From Cryptomeria japonica (Eukaryota; Streptophyta; Pinopsida; Cupressales; Cupressaceae), in the NCBI RefSeq assembly GCF_030272615.1, contig NC_081413.1, forward strand, positions 550,744,136 through 550,808,135: a DNA stretch of 64,000 nt, written 5' to 3'. The number at the start of each line of letters is the position of its first letter. Position 1 is the first letter of the stretch. Both the position numbers and the translations under genes were made by a program. The notes under the pieces are model-generated. The model made no database searches and was not told where the DNA came from. It was given only the letters and a program-made list of their open reading frames with translations. Of the stretch, positions 51,196-62,474 are shown piece by piece.

Positions 51196-52327
51196 TAATT
51201 TATGTTGTGTTCTTCTATTGATGCTTGCTCTTGATCGATGTTGTGTTCCATTATTGATGTTTGCTCTTGATCCATGTTGTGTTCCATTATTGATGTTTGC
51301 TCCTGGACTGATATTTGGGTGATGTATTGTAAGATATGGATCGAACCCCGGAACCTCTGTATATGAACAGGTAAAGTTGATCTGCCATCTTTTGAAGGAT
51401 TTCAAATATCTTTGCCTTGCTAGTTCTGATAGAGAAATTGATGGATGTAGATCAATTGTATCAATGATAACTACCCCTATTGGTTCTATTAGGATAGATG
51501 ACTTCTCTTGATAATACATAGGTAAGGTGTCAAATCTCCCATCTTTCGGTGCCTCGAGGAGGTTTTCACCATTAGATGCATCCTTTATTTTTACTTTTTC
51601 CCGGTCTAATGTTGCCCATACATGGTTTTCAGCATTAGACTTGATATTGTTTTCTTGATTTTCAATTGCGACTAGGAGATTTGACATCCCTTTGACTTGA
51701 AGATACGTTAGCGGAATCCCTGGTGAAAGTTGTTGTGGGTTTGATTTCATCAAGATATAAGGGTATGGCATTATCATTAAGTAAGGTATCAATGTCAGTA
51801 TGTCCTTCATTTTCCTAGTCCATAGGTTTAGGATAGCTTAAGGATAAAGGATCTTCAGGTTCAATAGTTTCAAAGATATTGGAGGTCATGATAGAGATGT
51901 CAAGGTTTTCAGTATGTATGTCGATGTCTAGAATGGTACTCTCATCAGAATGACCTCGTATAAGAAAATCATGATCGTCCTTGATTAAGTCCACGTCAGT
52001 CGAATGTGATTATGATTCAAGTGGGCTAGTTCCTAACGTTTGTTCTACATACGTGTGAACTACGTCAACTTCCGCATCTGCTTCTTCTTCCCTTTCAAGT
52101 TGAATTTGCCCTTGCTTGTTTCTCCATGATAGCAAATATTCTCCGTTCCCTCGATCTTTCAGCTGCATTTGTTCTTCCATGTTTGACAAAATTGATGCAA
52201 ATGATTGTTCCTTGGATTGTGTGCTTGAAGATGCTTCCTCTCTATTATATGGAACACTGACCTCTTGAGCTGTTTTCAGATTATTACAACACTGAAATGG
52301 ATTTGAGTCTGTTTATATTGTTATTTC
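51196..52327 (-). pseudogene. Gypsy segment where RT should be: unrecognised text and 36-bp repeats
   Basis: Between protease and aRNase H, about 1.1 kb reads partly as open frame but has none of the RT motifs. At 51205-51312 three 36-bp units encode a 12-residue repeat (NINNGTQHGSRA). The last unit abuts the aRNase H. Confidence 0.6.
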
Positions 52328-53161
52328 CTATCCATTGTATGGAAATTTTAAGCACTGATCACATGTTGATGTAATAGCCTGTATATCCTGTATCCATGGT
52401 CTCCCCAAGAGTATATTGTATGGTAGGTTCAAGTCTAAAACTTGGCATGTTGTATCTTTTTGCAAGGGTCCCACTTCGATAGGTAATATCACCATTCCTT
52501 TAGATGAATGTTCTTCTTCATTATGTGCTTTGATTTTTATCTTTTTCCGGGGATCAACTCCATCTTCTGAATAGCCTAGAGCATAGACAAGATTCATAGA
52601 GCAAATGTTCAAGCTAGCTCCCCCATCTATCAAGACATGTTTAACAAGCGTTCTATGAATGAGGACTTCAATTTGCAAGGAAGCGCTATGGGGATTTTGC
52701 AATGAATCAATGCTTGGATATGAAGGAGATGAGCTTTCAATAGGGTCCTCTGAAATAGGTTTGATGGCAATCCTGGATATCGCTTGGGGAACTTTAGCTT
52801 TAGATGCATTATTTGGCAAGGATGCTATGGAAGGTTCTTGCAAGCTTTCAAGAGGTGTAGGAATAGATGCCTTTGGAGAGTCAATTTGCTTATGGATGGA
52901 TGGACCATTGTTACACATGGGTGCATGATTTTGATCTTCTTTATCCAAATCCTTTAAGGATCTCTTTAAGAGGTGCATAAAAGAGCCATCTTTCTTTTGA
53001 GATGTATTTGAATCCTTATGAGGTTTTAACATTATTGGATTTTGATTTTGGATTTGTTTGATTGCTTTGATATGTTGGTTTGTTATGTCTTCTTCTTGTG
53101 TTTTGCTTTGATATGTCATGTTGATATGATTTTCAGCTATTTCAAATGTTTCTGTTTCCAT
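52328..53161 (-). pseudogene. Gypsy aspartic protease ORF
   Basis: A 277-codon open frame. Its N-terminal 180 residues are polar (Ser/Pro/Gln/Lys) without motif. The C-terminal part carries VLIHRTLVKHVLIDGGASLN (active site DGGAS, usual for Tat-type proteases), MVILPIEVGPLQKDT and YNILLGRPWIQDIQAI, the second conserved box. This ORF is intact by itself. Confidence 0.88.
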
Positions 53162-55554
53162 TTCAGGGGTTTGATTGTCTAAAAGTTATTTTGGGTAAGT
53201 GATCAATAGCCAATTTCAAGGCAACACTAAAAGAGGATTCAAGTGTTTAAAGGTTTGCAAGTTTTTTGATCTTCGGTTTTGGAGTGCGATGATGATGATT
53301 TGATAAGAACCAAGTCCAGTAGGAACAATATATCCTACGATGTGGGACAAGGTTATCCTGACCAAACATTTCAGTTTTGTGATAAAGGATGATTGATCCT
53401 GATAAGAAACTATGTTTGAGTGATCAGTTTATCAAAGAGGGTGATAATGCACCTTGAGATGTTTAGATCCTGAACTTGTTGGGGGTGAGCACTTTGAAAA
53501 TCTTGAGGTGTTTATCTTCTAGAGTCTGATTTTGACGGATGATAACTTGACCAAGCAAACCAAGCAGACAATCTAAGCACAGATTGACAGATAACAGGTG
53601 TTTATGCTTACTGCAAATTGATCAGGCAGAAATGACAAATCTAAAACAGGCATGCAGGACACAGCTTTGGACTGATAGATGCAGAGTTTCGTACGACATA
53701 AGATTCAGCTTAGGATGACACAAGATACAGAGTTATACGACTGAACAAAGTTTTTCATATAAACAACAGCAACTTGTACGACTTGGGATTAAAGACCATA
53801 CGACAAAACATATGACTCGTACAACACAGGATAGCAGATAGTACGACAAATGATTGTATGCAAGTTAACTCATCTAACAGAGATTATGACTCATGCTACA
53901 TAGAATTAAAGCTCGTACGACAGGTTGCAGAGAATGGTAAAAAGTGTTTGTTTGTTGATTTTGATCTTTGAATTCTGATGATGTTTTGCTAATGTTTTCC
54001 AGTTTTTAGGTGTCTGATTTTCTCATTTAGGGATGAATACACAGCAAACATATGATGTGATAAATGACTCCAATCAAGTTAAACCCTAAGGAAGTTGGCT
54101 GAGAATGAAAACCTTTGCTTGCTGACTTAGGTACACACCCAATAGCTAATCAGAATACGGCCGCTGAGTCTCACGCAATGGATTCTGAACGTCGTATTAT
54201 TCGACTCCAAACGCTAATGGGGGCACGATATGGCAAGTGTCTTGGGAGAGTTACTATCTCTCTTGCACAAAGATTATCACCCTTTCGGAGGTGAATCGGG
54301 TAGCTTCTATTTTAACCGACACTAGTAAGGGATCTGTTCAACACGTTGGCGTATAAACTCAATTAAGAGGTCTCCCAACCTTGAAAACCAAGGTTTGATA
54401 TACTCAAAGGTACGGAGGAGAGCTATTCCCGAGCACTGCCATTGCTTTGATTTTCATCAAAAACACATTTATTTTATAGCGGGTTGGATTACTTGGCGTT
54501 AGCCATTCCCACTTAGGTCATTCCCCTCTCACCGACCTTAAGGGCTAAGAGTTAATAACTCCTCGGGAGGGCATGCCTGCTAAAGAGATGCACTAATGAA
54601 AGTAAAAGGATGAGTCTAACTTTCTGATCACCTAAGAAAGGTGAGAGCATACTCTCCTATCATCAAAGACATGAAATACATGGTTGTTCATTTTTAGCCC
54701 AAATTGAAGCGTGCCTAGAAAACTTTAATGAATACACAAAGTTTAGTCAGATTCGTAGGCAACCTGCAAAATAGATCCATTAGTAGTCATGATAGTGTTT
54801 TTGAATTATATCTTTGACAAGCGTATCTTTGACAAGCGTCCTGCAAAACTTGTTAGGCTGCCAAAAAAATCTCATAAACCAATTAGGGTTAGTGTTATAA
54901 AATCTTAGTTTAGAATTAGAAAACCCTAACTTGCAGTTTATCAAAAATCACAGATACAAAGACTCGTACGACATGATATGAAGCTTCGAACGACAAAATT
55001 CACAAGACCATACGAAAAATCAAAAAGTTCATTTAAAAAGCAGTAATTTGTACGACACAAGATTATGTGTAGTACTACAAAAGATGTTGTGTAGTACGAC
55101 AAACGATTATGTGTAGTACTACAAAAGGTTCTGTGTAGTACTACAAAAGATTAGGTGTAGTACTACAAAAGATTCTGTGTAGTACGACAAAAGATCCTGT
55201 GTAGTACTATAAAAGATTATGTGTAGTACTACAAAAGATTAGGTGTAGTACTACAAAAGATTCTGTGTAGTACGACAAAAGATCATGTGTAGTACTACAA
55301 AAGATTCTGTGTAGTACGACACAAGAATGAGCTAGCATGAATCAGGAAATGCCAAGGCAGAAATTCGTATGACAAGGATTTATACCTCATACGACAAGGA
55401 AAATGGGCTCATACGAGTCAGGATGAAGTGTCATCTTGGGCTAAAAGGTAGTTCATACGAGTTGGAAAATCAACTCGTACAACATTCTGATTCTGATCTG
55501 GCAGAGATGAATGTTTGTTGAAGATTAAGAGGCCAAAAGTGATGATTTCGACCC
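53162..55554 (-). other. Gypsy long leader with dispersed TACGAC motifs
   Basis: No Gag is readable in 2.4 kb. From 53690 to 55490 the motif (C/G/A)TACGAC and near relatives recurs about every 30-45 bases, condensing into the 22-bp array at 55061-55324. 54130-54700 is less repetitive and its origin is unknown. Confidence 0.55.
55061..55324. repeat. Twelve tandem 22-bp units with a GTAGTACTAC palindrome
   Basis: Contiguous units of exactly 22 bp follow GAT(T/C)(C/A)TGTGTAGTAC then (T/G)ACAAAA. GTAGTACTAC is a perfect 10-base palindrome; other units carry GTAGTACGAC. Variant order suggests an 88-bp (four-unit) higher period: units 5-7 resemble units 9-11. Confidence 0.95.
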
Positions 55555-55572
55555 CACGGTGGGCGCAAAAAA
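55555..55572 (-). other. Gypsy primer-binding site
   Basis: Directly inside the 5' LTR the minus strand reads TGCGCCCACCGTGGGGTCG, close to the TGGCGCC... type primer-binding sites of Tat-lineage gypsy elements. One G appears lost. Confidence 0.65.
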
Positions 55573-56553
55573 TGTCATGCTCTATGAATTGTACCTGTAC
55601 CTGTAAACACAATGCACTCAATAAATCATTACAAGCAACGGTTAGAAGATTTGATCAAAGAAAGATAAAACCATAGCTAATCGACTTATTGCCTCCTAGT
55701 AAATGCGAGTATGAAAAATACTCTCAGATCTGATTATGCATATTCCAGTGACTTGACTACACTTAGATGGAGGATTTAAATGATGCAAATGCATGATCTA
55801 GCAATAATAGCATGATCTAAGCTACATGATAAGCAAATTAAGCTAAGATTGAACATGATAACATTGCTAAAAATGATCAATCGATATGCAAGCATGATAT
55901 GAATTTTGATATGCAATCATGACATGAAATTGGGACCCTTTGTGCTCCAAAATGAGGTCTATTTATAGGATTTTCCAAGGCTAGGGATGAGGTGGCAAGA
56001 ATCAACGGTCAAGATTGATCTGAAGATATCAATGGTTAAATTGGAGGAGGATGGCAAAGGGGGTTGGATTAAAGGGAACATATGTCATCTCTATGGTGAC
56101 AAGTGTCAAGAGGCTTCTAGAAGATGTAGGATGGAAGGGAACACTCAGTGACAAGTGTCACAAAGGTTCTAGACGAGGTTGGATGAAAGGGGACATGGAG
56201 GGTAGGTAGAATGGGTTAGGTTTAGGACTGGTAGAAGTTAGGAGAATTTGAATTTAAAAATTCAAATAATATGAAAAGGCTAATTAATCTCAACAACTCA
56301 TAATTGATTTGTTTTGATTAATTATGGATTTAGAAGAAATGAATTGGATGGAGGGAATTAATTAATTTGAATTAATTAATCAAAGAGGTGAAATGAAATG
56401 AACTTATTTAATAAATCCTTTGATTTATTAATAAGTAGATGAAAAGGGAAATTTAATCAAATTGTTTGGTGAATTCAGTTAAATTTTGAAGGGAGATTAA
56501 ATAAATAATTGCTTATTTAATTAATTATCTTCAGACCTTTTTAGGTGTATATA
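55573..56553 (-). repeat. Gypsy 5' LTR
   Basis: Plus-strand limits are TGTCATGCTC and GTGTATATA; the latter corresponds to GTGTATACA in the other LTR, so the outer terminal dinucleotide has mutated. Confidence 0.85.
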
Positions 56554-58190
56554 GATAGAACACTATTTGAATATACACATAAAATATAATAGTTATTTTA
56601 AGATATTTTAAGCACTTTTGGTGAATTAGAAAGCATCCTTCATTACACCTGTTTAGGGTTTAGGGTATTCTTAATGTTTGTATTTGTATTTAAGATTTCT
56701 CTTACATATAGGACAAGACCAACAATATATCTTACAAATGTGATACTTGATTTACAAATAACCTCCCAAATTTTAGAATTCGGTTCTTCTTATGTTTTTC
56801 AATGAATTCTCTAGATCTTTGGGAGATAAAAGGGAAGAGAGAGTATTATTTAATAAAATTTCTTTAAGGCTATGTTGATCTCTAAAATTACTTTTAGAAA
56901 TACAACCTTATGGGAAACTTATTTTTAGGGGGACCTATGCATTTTCACTGAGTAACCTCCAGGATTTCAGAAGTCGGATCTTCATTCATTGAGATGGGAA
57001 AAGGGAAGAAAGAATGTAAAAGTAAATCTAATCTAAGGCGATACACCTGAATGAATTTCCTGTCAAACAATTGGCACAAAGAACTTCATATACATGTAAT
57101 TCTAAGGCCCATTCAACTATCTACTAACATAAGAACATCTACTAAAATGAAAGAGTATATAACATGATTCAATTAGCAAAGTTGAGGCATACATTACTAC
57201 AGTCAAGACTGAATTTAAAATTGCACAGAAAACTATCAATGCACATTGAACAAAATAGTCCCGGAGACCCGAGGCACAATTTGATTCCTTTAATTCAGAA
57301 ACACAATAACAACTTTAAGGCTAAAATTCATGCCTAGAAACTTTACTTGTATATCTCCTTGAAATAAAAGTTCAGAGCCCCTCATTAAACAAGCATTCCT
57401 CTTTAAATAAAGGAGAGCCTAACTACCTTTTGTTGGAAATAAGAAAACCTCTTGAAAAATACCCAATTGGCACTCTGCGCATTCATATAAAACCATGAAA
57501 GCAATAACCACTTCGACCATTTGCACAGACGGGCACACCTTTCTATTAACCAGATCAAGAAAAAGCAATCTTAACCATTTCCATGCAAAAAACTCCCTGG
57601 ACTAAATTGGAGCGATGCCCCAAAATTGGTTCGCAGCTAACCACTTGATTGTTTGCTCCATAAGAAAAGTCTTGCATTCTAAAATTGAATGCATGGAGTT
57701 TTAGGAAACTTCTTTAGAAGGAAATGCAGTAACAGGATGGGGAGTCTCACCTTTTGGCAAAACTACAACCCAAAAAGTCTCACGAGGCTACCGCGTGTAT
57801 TTAAATGCAGGCCCAGTCAAAAAGTGAACACGTGATAGGTGCGCGCAAGCTGTAGTTCAAAACACCTCCACCCAAAGAGAAAAGCATACTTAGATGAAAA
57901 AGAAAAGGAAAACCTCGCAGATGTGATCTGAATTAAAATTTAGAGCTTTTGACGACATCTAGGAAAATCCCACCTACGGGAAGTCGATACCCAAAATTTG
58001 TTGTTCTGCAAACTAGACTTATGCATCTATTTTGAAAAGTTGGTCGAAGACCTACTACAAGTGAAGTCAATCATTTTCTGAGGGAAAAACTTGGGATTTG
58101 AGAGCTTGATAATTTTGGTCCAGCTCAATGATCTCCTTGAAAGGTAAATCATTCATCTCCTTATAAGTTAACTCAAAATAGAGTGAGGAT
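56554..58190. other. Unassigned sequence
   Basis: No coding frame, RNA gene or element ends were recognised. Confidence 0.4.
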
Positions 58191-59517
58191 CTAAGCTAAG
58201 GGGTGGATCAAATTCTTGACTTCGCTTGCATCAGGTGGGTTGCTTAAAGCTTGAAGGTAAGATTGATCCTGTTGTTGCTGCTCTATTAGGCTCATAACCT
58301 GCTTGACCCTCGTGACTGAGCCATCAGAGAGGAAAGGCGAAGGTAAGCCAAGACTTATGAAATGTTTAAAACATTCCCCTATATATGTAGTCGAGGATTT
58401 GAATGTTGACAAGATTGATGTGGCTTGCACTACTACTTTGTTGTAATTTAGGAATTCATTGGCCTTCCTAGCAACTTCTTTGTGATCTCCAATTCCTGCG
58501 GTAGCTAACTCCTGATTGGAAGCAATATACAACCAATCTACTAACTTTTGGGGATTAGGGATTTTAGGAGAGATGAACTGCATGACCTGTTCGATAGTGG
58601 TGCCTGCTTCGATGCATAGGGAGTGGGAGTTTGTAAGAAATTTAGGGTCGAATGTGGGAAGGGGAAGAATTGCTTTAGTTTCTCCTAATAAGAGATATAG
58701 AGTTCTTGAACTATAGGAGTAAAATCCATAAGGGGAGAAGGAGGAGGTGTCGAGGGCTTTGAGAGGAGTTCAACTTTTGCTTCTTTTGACTCTATCCTCT
58801 CATACAATTCTTTCATTTTCTTAGCTGAATCAGAGACCTGATGTTGTAGCATTATCATCCCAATGCTTTTATCCTGCACTTCTTTCCACGGTTGATCATT
58901 ACTCGCTCGCTCATTTTCTAGAGCAAGCCTGGTATCTTGAAGCTTTCTCTCAAACTAGGTTTGCTTGCCTTGTAGTTCTTGCAAGGATTGATCTTTTACC
59001 TTTCTCTCCTCTATAAGGAGAACTTGCACATCAGTCAGCTCCTAATAATACTAATCCTTCTCCTTAATAGTGGTATGTAGCTGGGCTTGAATCTGAGTCA
59101 CGTTTGGAGAACTTGTCTGAATCTGCAGAAGCTCTTATTTTTTGTCATAGAACTCCTTAATTAGCTTATTCATCACAGCCTGTTCTAGCTACAACAGGGT
59201 TGATACATTATTTAGCGTGCTCTAGAGGCTATCTTTTTTTGCCTTCTCTTATTGTACGACTGACTAAAGATGAGTGATTTTTGCTTCTTTGGCATGTCCT
59301 TCTCTCTGCAAACATTTGACCATAGCTTTTACTACATCTAATTTAATTGTGAGTATTTAGGCATCGAGTACACTTCAAGTAATCAGATGATACCACTCTT
59401 TGAGTCTCCTCCACGAGTTCTACTTTATCTTATGTTTGTGCCTACTTTAGATTGATGCCAACAACATGCACTCCATAGTCTTCTAGCTACATTTGTCATG
59501 TCGGCTTTGTTGGACAT
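58191..59517 (-). pseudogene. Decayed coiled-coil ORF of unknown family
   Basis: A former protein of about 440 residues can be followed from a possible ATG at 59517-59515 (MSNKADMTNVARRL) to the stop at 58191. Its middle is heptad-like and rich in Lys, Glu, Gln and Leu (AKEAKITHL, NKLIKEFYDKK, ERKLQDTRLALENERASND), then Pro/Ser-rich (KPSTPPPSPLM), then a globular-looking C-terminus (QKLVDWLYIASNQELATAG, KQVMSLIEQQQQDQSYLQAL). At least eleven in-frame stops and two frameshifts (near 59450 and 58680) break it. The stops are TAG, TAA or, once, TGA where Gln or Arg would fit. I do not know the family; it may belong to an unrecognised transposon. Its ATG directly abuts the copia LTR at 59518. Confidence 0.55.
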
Positions 59518-60844
59518 TGTTGCTACTAGGATATGTTATTGTCATTGATGTCAACATATTCATGTGATTTATTGCTCTGGTGGTTGCAGATTTATTTATT
59601 GGGATCATGGTTTGGTGTATGGAGTATTTCTAGTGTCATTACATCTTTCTGTATTGGTTTTAGTGATTCGGGAAGCTTAATTGATTATATCATATGATTC
59701 GATTTGCAGTTTGGTTTTTCTTATCAGTGCTTCAAATGTAGAGTTTGGTATATTCCGGTGTGATCAGATATTGAGCTAATATTTTGAGAGATTGTTCGGG
59801 ATGTTCTTGTGTATCTTCATTTTAGATGGGTCGTGAATTGGTGCTTCACAAGTTATCTTTCATCGTGATAGTTGTTGTTCTTTGAGTGTTCTTGAGTTTT
59901 TGATGTTAATCGATGAAGATTTTAATAAGTGGTGTTGGTGCAGTTGTTACTGATGATTCTAACGTTCTTGTTGGTGTTTCCTAATTATGACCTATTTGTT
60001 TTGATGGTCCACATCAATCGTTATACATTTTTTTTTGGTGTTTTTCATGATTCGGTGATGTTCTTCATGTTATGGGGTATTTTGGATGGTGTAGCATGTT
60101 GCGGTTGATCTTGGCGAGATTTACGGTGGTGTTGTGTGTTTGGTGATTTGGTTTAGGCCCATGTTATATTATGTATACCATTGTATTGGTCTGTTGGTCG
60201 ATCTTTGTATCAAGTAATGTAATTTTATAATTATGAGTTGAGGGTTTAGCCGACCTTGTTGTCAAGGTTCATGAATTGTACAAATAGGTGATAAAGTCAT
60301 GTAATTTGTGTGTTGGTGGTTTGTCTACATTATCTAATATTGGAATAGGTGCAAACAAGTGAATACATCCTTCGGTATTGTGATTGAGCATAATTTGGAG
60401 GGTTCCAAATCAGACACATGTGCTTAACCAAAACTGTCATCAGGCATTAGTAGATGTTATTTTTGCAGTTCATTTAATTCTAGATTGTTGTCCGAATATT
60501 TTATAAGTCAGTGAGACTTCCCTAAGGGTTGTAGCCTTCCGGGTTATTGTATTTTGAGCAGTAAGCTCTAGACAGTGAGCCCGAATGCAGATGCATTTCC
60601 CATTGTAATATTTACAATTACTACTGCAAAGTATCATCTTATTGTGGGTACGTTCCCACCATGTTTTTTCCCTTAACCAGGTTTTCCACGTCAAAATCTT
60701 GGTGTTGTGCATTGTACTATCAATTTTCTTATCTGTGTTGTTGTTGCAGTTAATCATATTTGTGATTGTGGTTAAGTTTTTTAATCCAGGGAAAACTGAT
60801 TCACCCCCCCTCTCTCAGTTTTCCTTCATCGTTGTTGCCAATAA
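59518..60844 (+). repeat. Copia 5' LTR
   Basis: It starts TGTTGCTACTAGG and ends about 60844, just before the PBS. The U5-side text includes a C run and CTCTCAGTTTTC. The start resembles the LTR of the truncated copia at 42804. The right boundary is uncertain by a few bases because the terminal CA is mutated. Confidence 0.8.
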
Positions 60845-60845
60845 T

Positions 60846-60857
60846 TGGTATCAGGGC
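60846..60857 (+). other. Copia primer-binding site
   Basis: TGGTATCAGGGC, one mismatch from the TGGTATCAGAGC complementary to initiator tRNA-Met. Confidence 0.85.
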
Positions 60858-60899
60858 TAGATCCTCCGAAGAAATCTTGACCGCTTGAGGAGATCTGGG

Positions 60900-61761
60900 A
60901 TGACAACTAGAGGTGTTATTTTTAAGAAGGAGAGTCCAAGCTTTGATGGAAGTGACTGTGCTATATGGAAGAACTGGTTGGAGGTGCACTTGAGTTGTAT
61001 TGGAGAGGATTACTGGAAGATTACAAAGAATGCCTATTATGTTCCTCTGAATGGACCTGTTACTGCTAATAAGATCAAGAAAGTTGAAGATAACATTAGA
61101 GCTAAGGAAGCATTGTTGAGTGCCCTGATCGATTCAGAGATGACTAATGTAATGGGACTTCAAACTACACATGAGATCTGGGAGAAGCTTGAGACCTTGC
61201 ATGAAGGAGATAAACAAGTCAAAGTTGCTAACTTGCTGAGTTCGAAAGGGAAGTATGAGATGTTGAGAATGGGAGAAGATGAGAACATAAATTCTTTCAT
61301 GGCTAAGCTAAATGAACTTGTCCTAGGTATCAGATGTGCTGATGGAACCCTTGAAGAAGATGAAATTGTTGCTAAGGTACTGAGATCATTGCTTCCTACT
61401 TACAAACATAAGGTAGTTGCTATTGATGAGATTTGGAGTGTGACTACTATGACAAGATATATGTTGGTTGGAAAGATTGTTGCATTTGAACTGAGTGAGT
61501 TTGGCGAATCACATGGAAAGTTTGAGACAACATTTAGAACATCTATATCTCGAAAGCAGAAGTATGATCCTAAAGAATGCAAAATATCCAGATATGAAAG
61601 AGGCAGAAGAGAGATGGAAGAGAAAGAAAGGGAATTGGATGATCTTTAAGCATTGATTGCCCAGAGATTACCTAAGGGAGTTGGTAAGTATGATGGAAAA
61701 TTGCCTCTGAAATGTTTCTCTTACAATAAGATAGGACATTTTGTTTCCAAGTGCTCATAGA
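60900..61761 (+). pseudogene. Copia Gag (UBN2-like) with damaged zinc knuckle
   Basis: From ATG 60900 the frame reads FKKESPSFDGSDCAIWKNWL, AKEALLSALIDSEMTNVMG, THEIWEKLETLHEGDKQVK and ENINSFMAKLNELVLG, typical of plant copia Gag, up to a stop at 61649. Past it the knuckle reads CFSYNKIGHFVSKC, where the second Cys of CX2CX4HX4C is Tyr (TGC to TAC). Confidence 0.9.
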
Positions 61762-61763
61762 GA

Positions 61764-62474
61764 ATGTCTAAATATAATAGGCATGATAAATTTGATAAGC
61801 ATGATAGAAATGATAGATATGAGAAGCATGAAAAATATGACAAGCCTTACAATTCTAACTGGAAGTATAAGCATCAGAAGAACTATTACTATGTTGTTGA
61901 TGAAGGTGTTATAGATGAAGAATTAGAAGGAGATGAAGTTGTGTTTATTGCTATTAAAGAAGATGGACCGATACCTGTTGATTCCACAAGATACATTATT
62001 GAGGAGAAATATTTAGCTCCTAAAGTTGAAGAGAAAGATGAATGGGTGATTGACAATGGTTGTTCACATCATATGAGTGGTGATAAAAGTAAATTTGTGA
62101 GTATAGAAAGGTATGATGGTGGAATAGTAAGATTTGGAGATGACAAAGCCTATGTGATCCACTGTAGAGGTTCTATTTCCTTTGATGGTGACATCGATGA
62201 TGTCTTGTATGTTAAAGGTTTGAAGCATAATCTTTTAACTATTGGACAGATGGTGGACAAAGGTTATAATTTGCAATTCAAGAATGGAAAATGTAAGATC
62301 CTAAATTCCTCTGGTATAGAGATTGCATCAAGAACTAATATTGAAGGTAGTATCTTACATTTGAATGTTGCTGAGAAAATTTGCTTGATTGCTCAGATTG
62401 ATGAAAGTTGGTTGTGGCATAGAAAAATGGGTCATGTTAATTTTGACTCAATGATTAAGATCAATTCTACTTAG
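61764..62474 (+). pseudogene. Copia protease and pre-integrase, protease active site mutated
   Basis: A Lys/Asp/His-rich linker leads to DEWVIDNGCSHHMSGDKSKF. The catalytic DSG is DNG here (AAT at 62055-62057). Then come IDDVLYVKGLKHNLLTIGQM and WLWHRKMGHVNFDSM of the gag-pre-integrase domain. The frame ends in TAG at 62472-62474. Confidence 0.92.

Larger units (their letters stand above)
47429..56553 (-). mobile_element. Ty3-gypsy element, Tat/Ogre type, without recognisable RT
   Basis: A 981-base 5' LTR (55573-56553) shares a long segment with a partial 3' LTR (47429-47838), in direct orientation. On the minus strand the order is 5' LTR, PBS, long leader, protease, unknown segment, the end of an archaeal-type second RNase H, integrase, 3' region, PPT and 3' LTR. 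The presence of an aRNase H before integrase points to the Tat lineage. No Gag and no RT or first RNase H was found. Stops are frequent. The left LTR is truncated at about 47429, roughly 1 kb upstream of the PSI1-like start codon. Confidence 0.88.

Noticed and set aside
55061-55324. CRISPR-like array
   Set aside because: Units are contiguous with no spacers, and the setting is a plant gypsy leader.
58191-59517. TAG/TAA read as Gln (altered genetic code)
   Set aside because: The PSI1-like exons use standard codons, stops elsewhere also replace Trp and Arg, and frameshifts accompany them. Decay explains it better.
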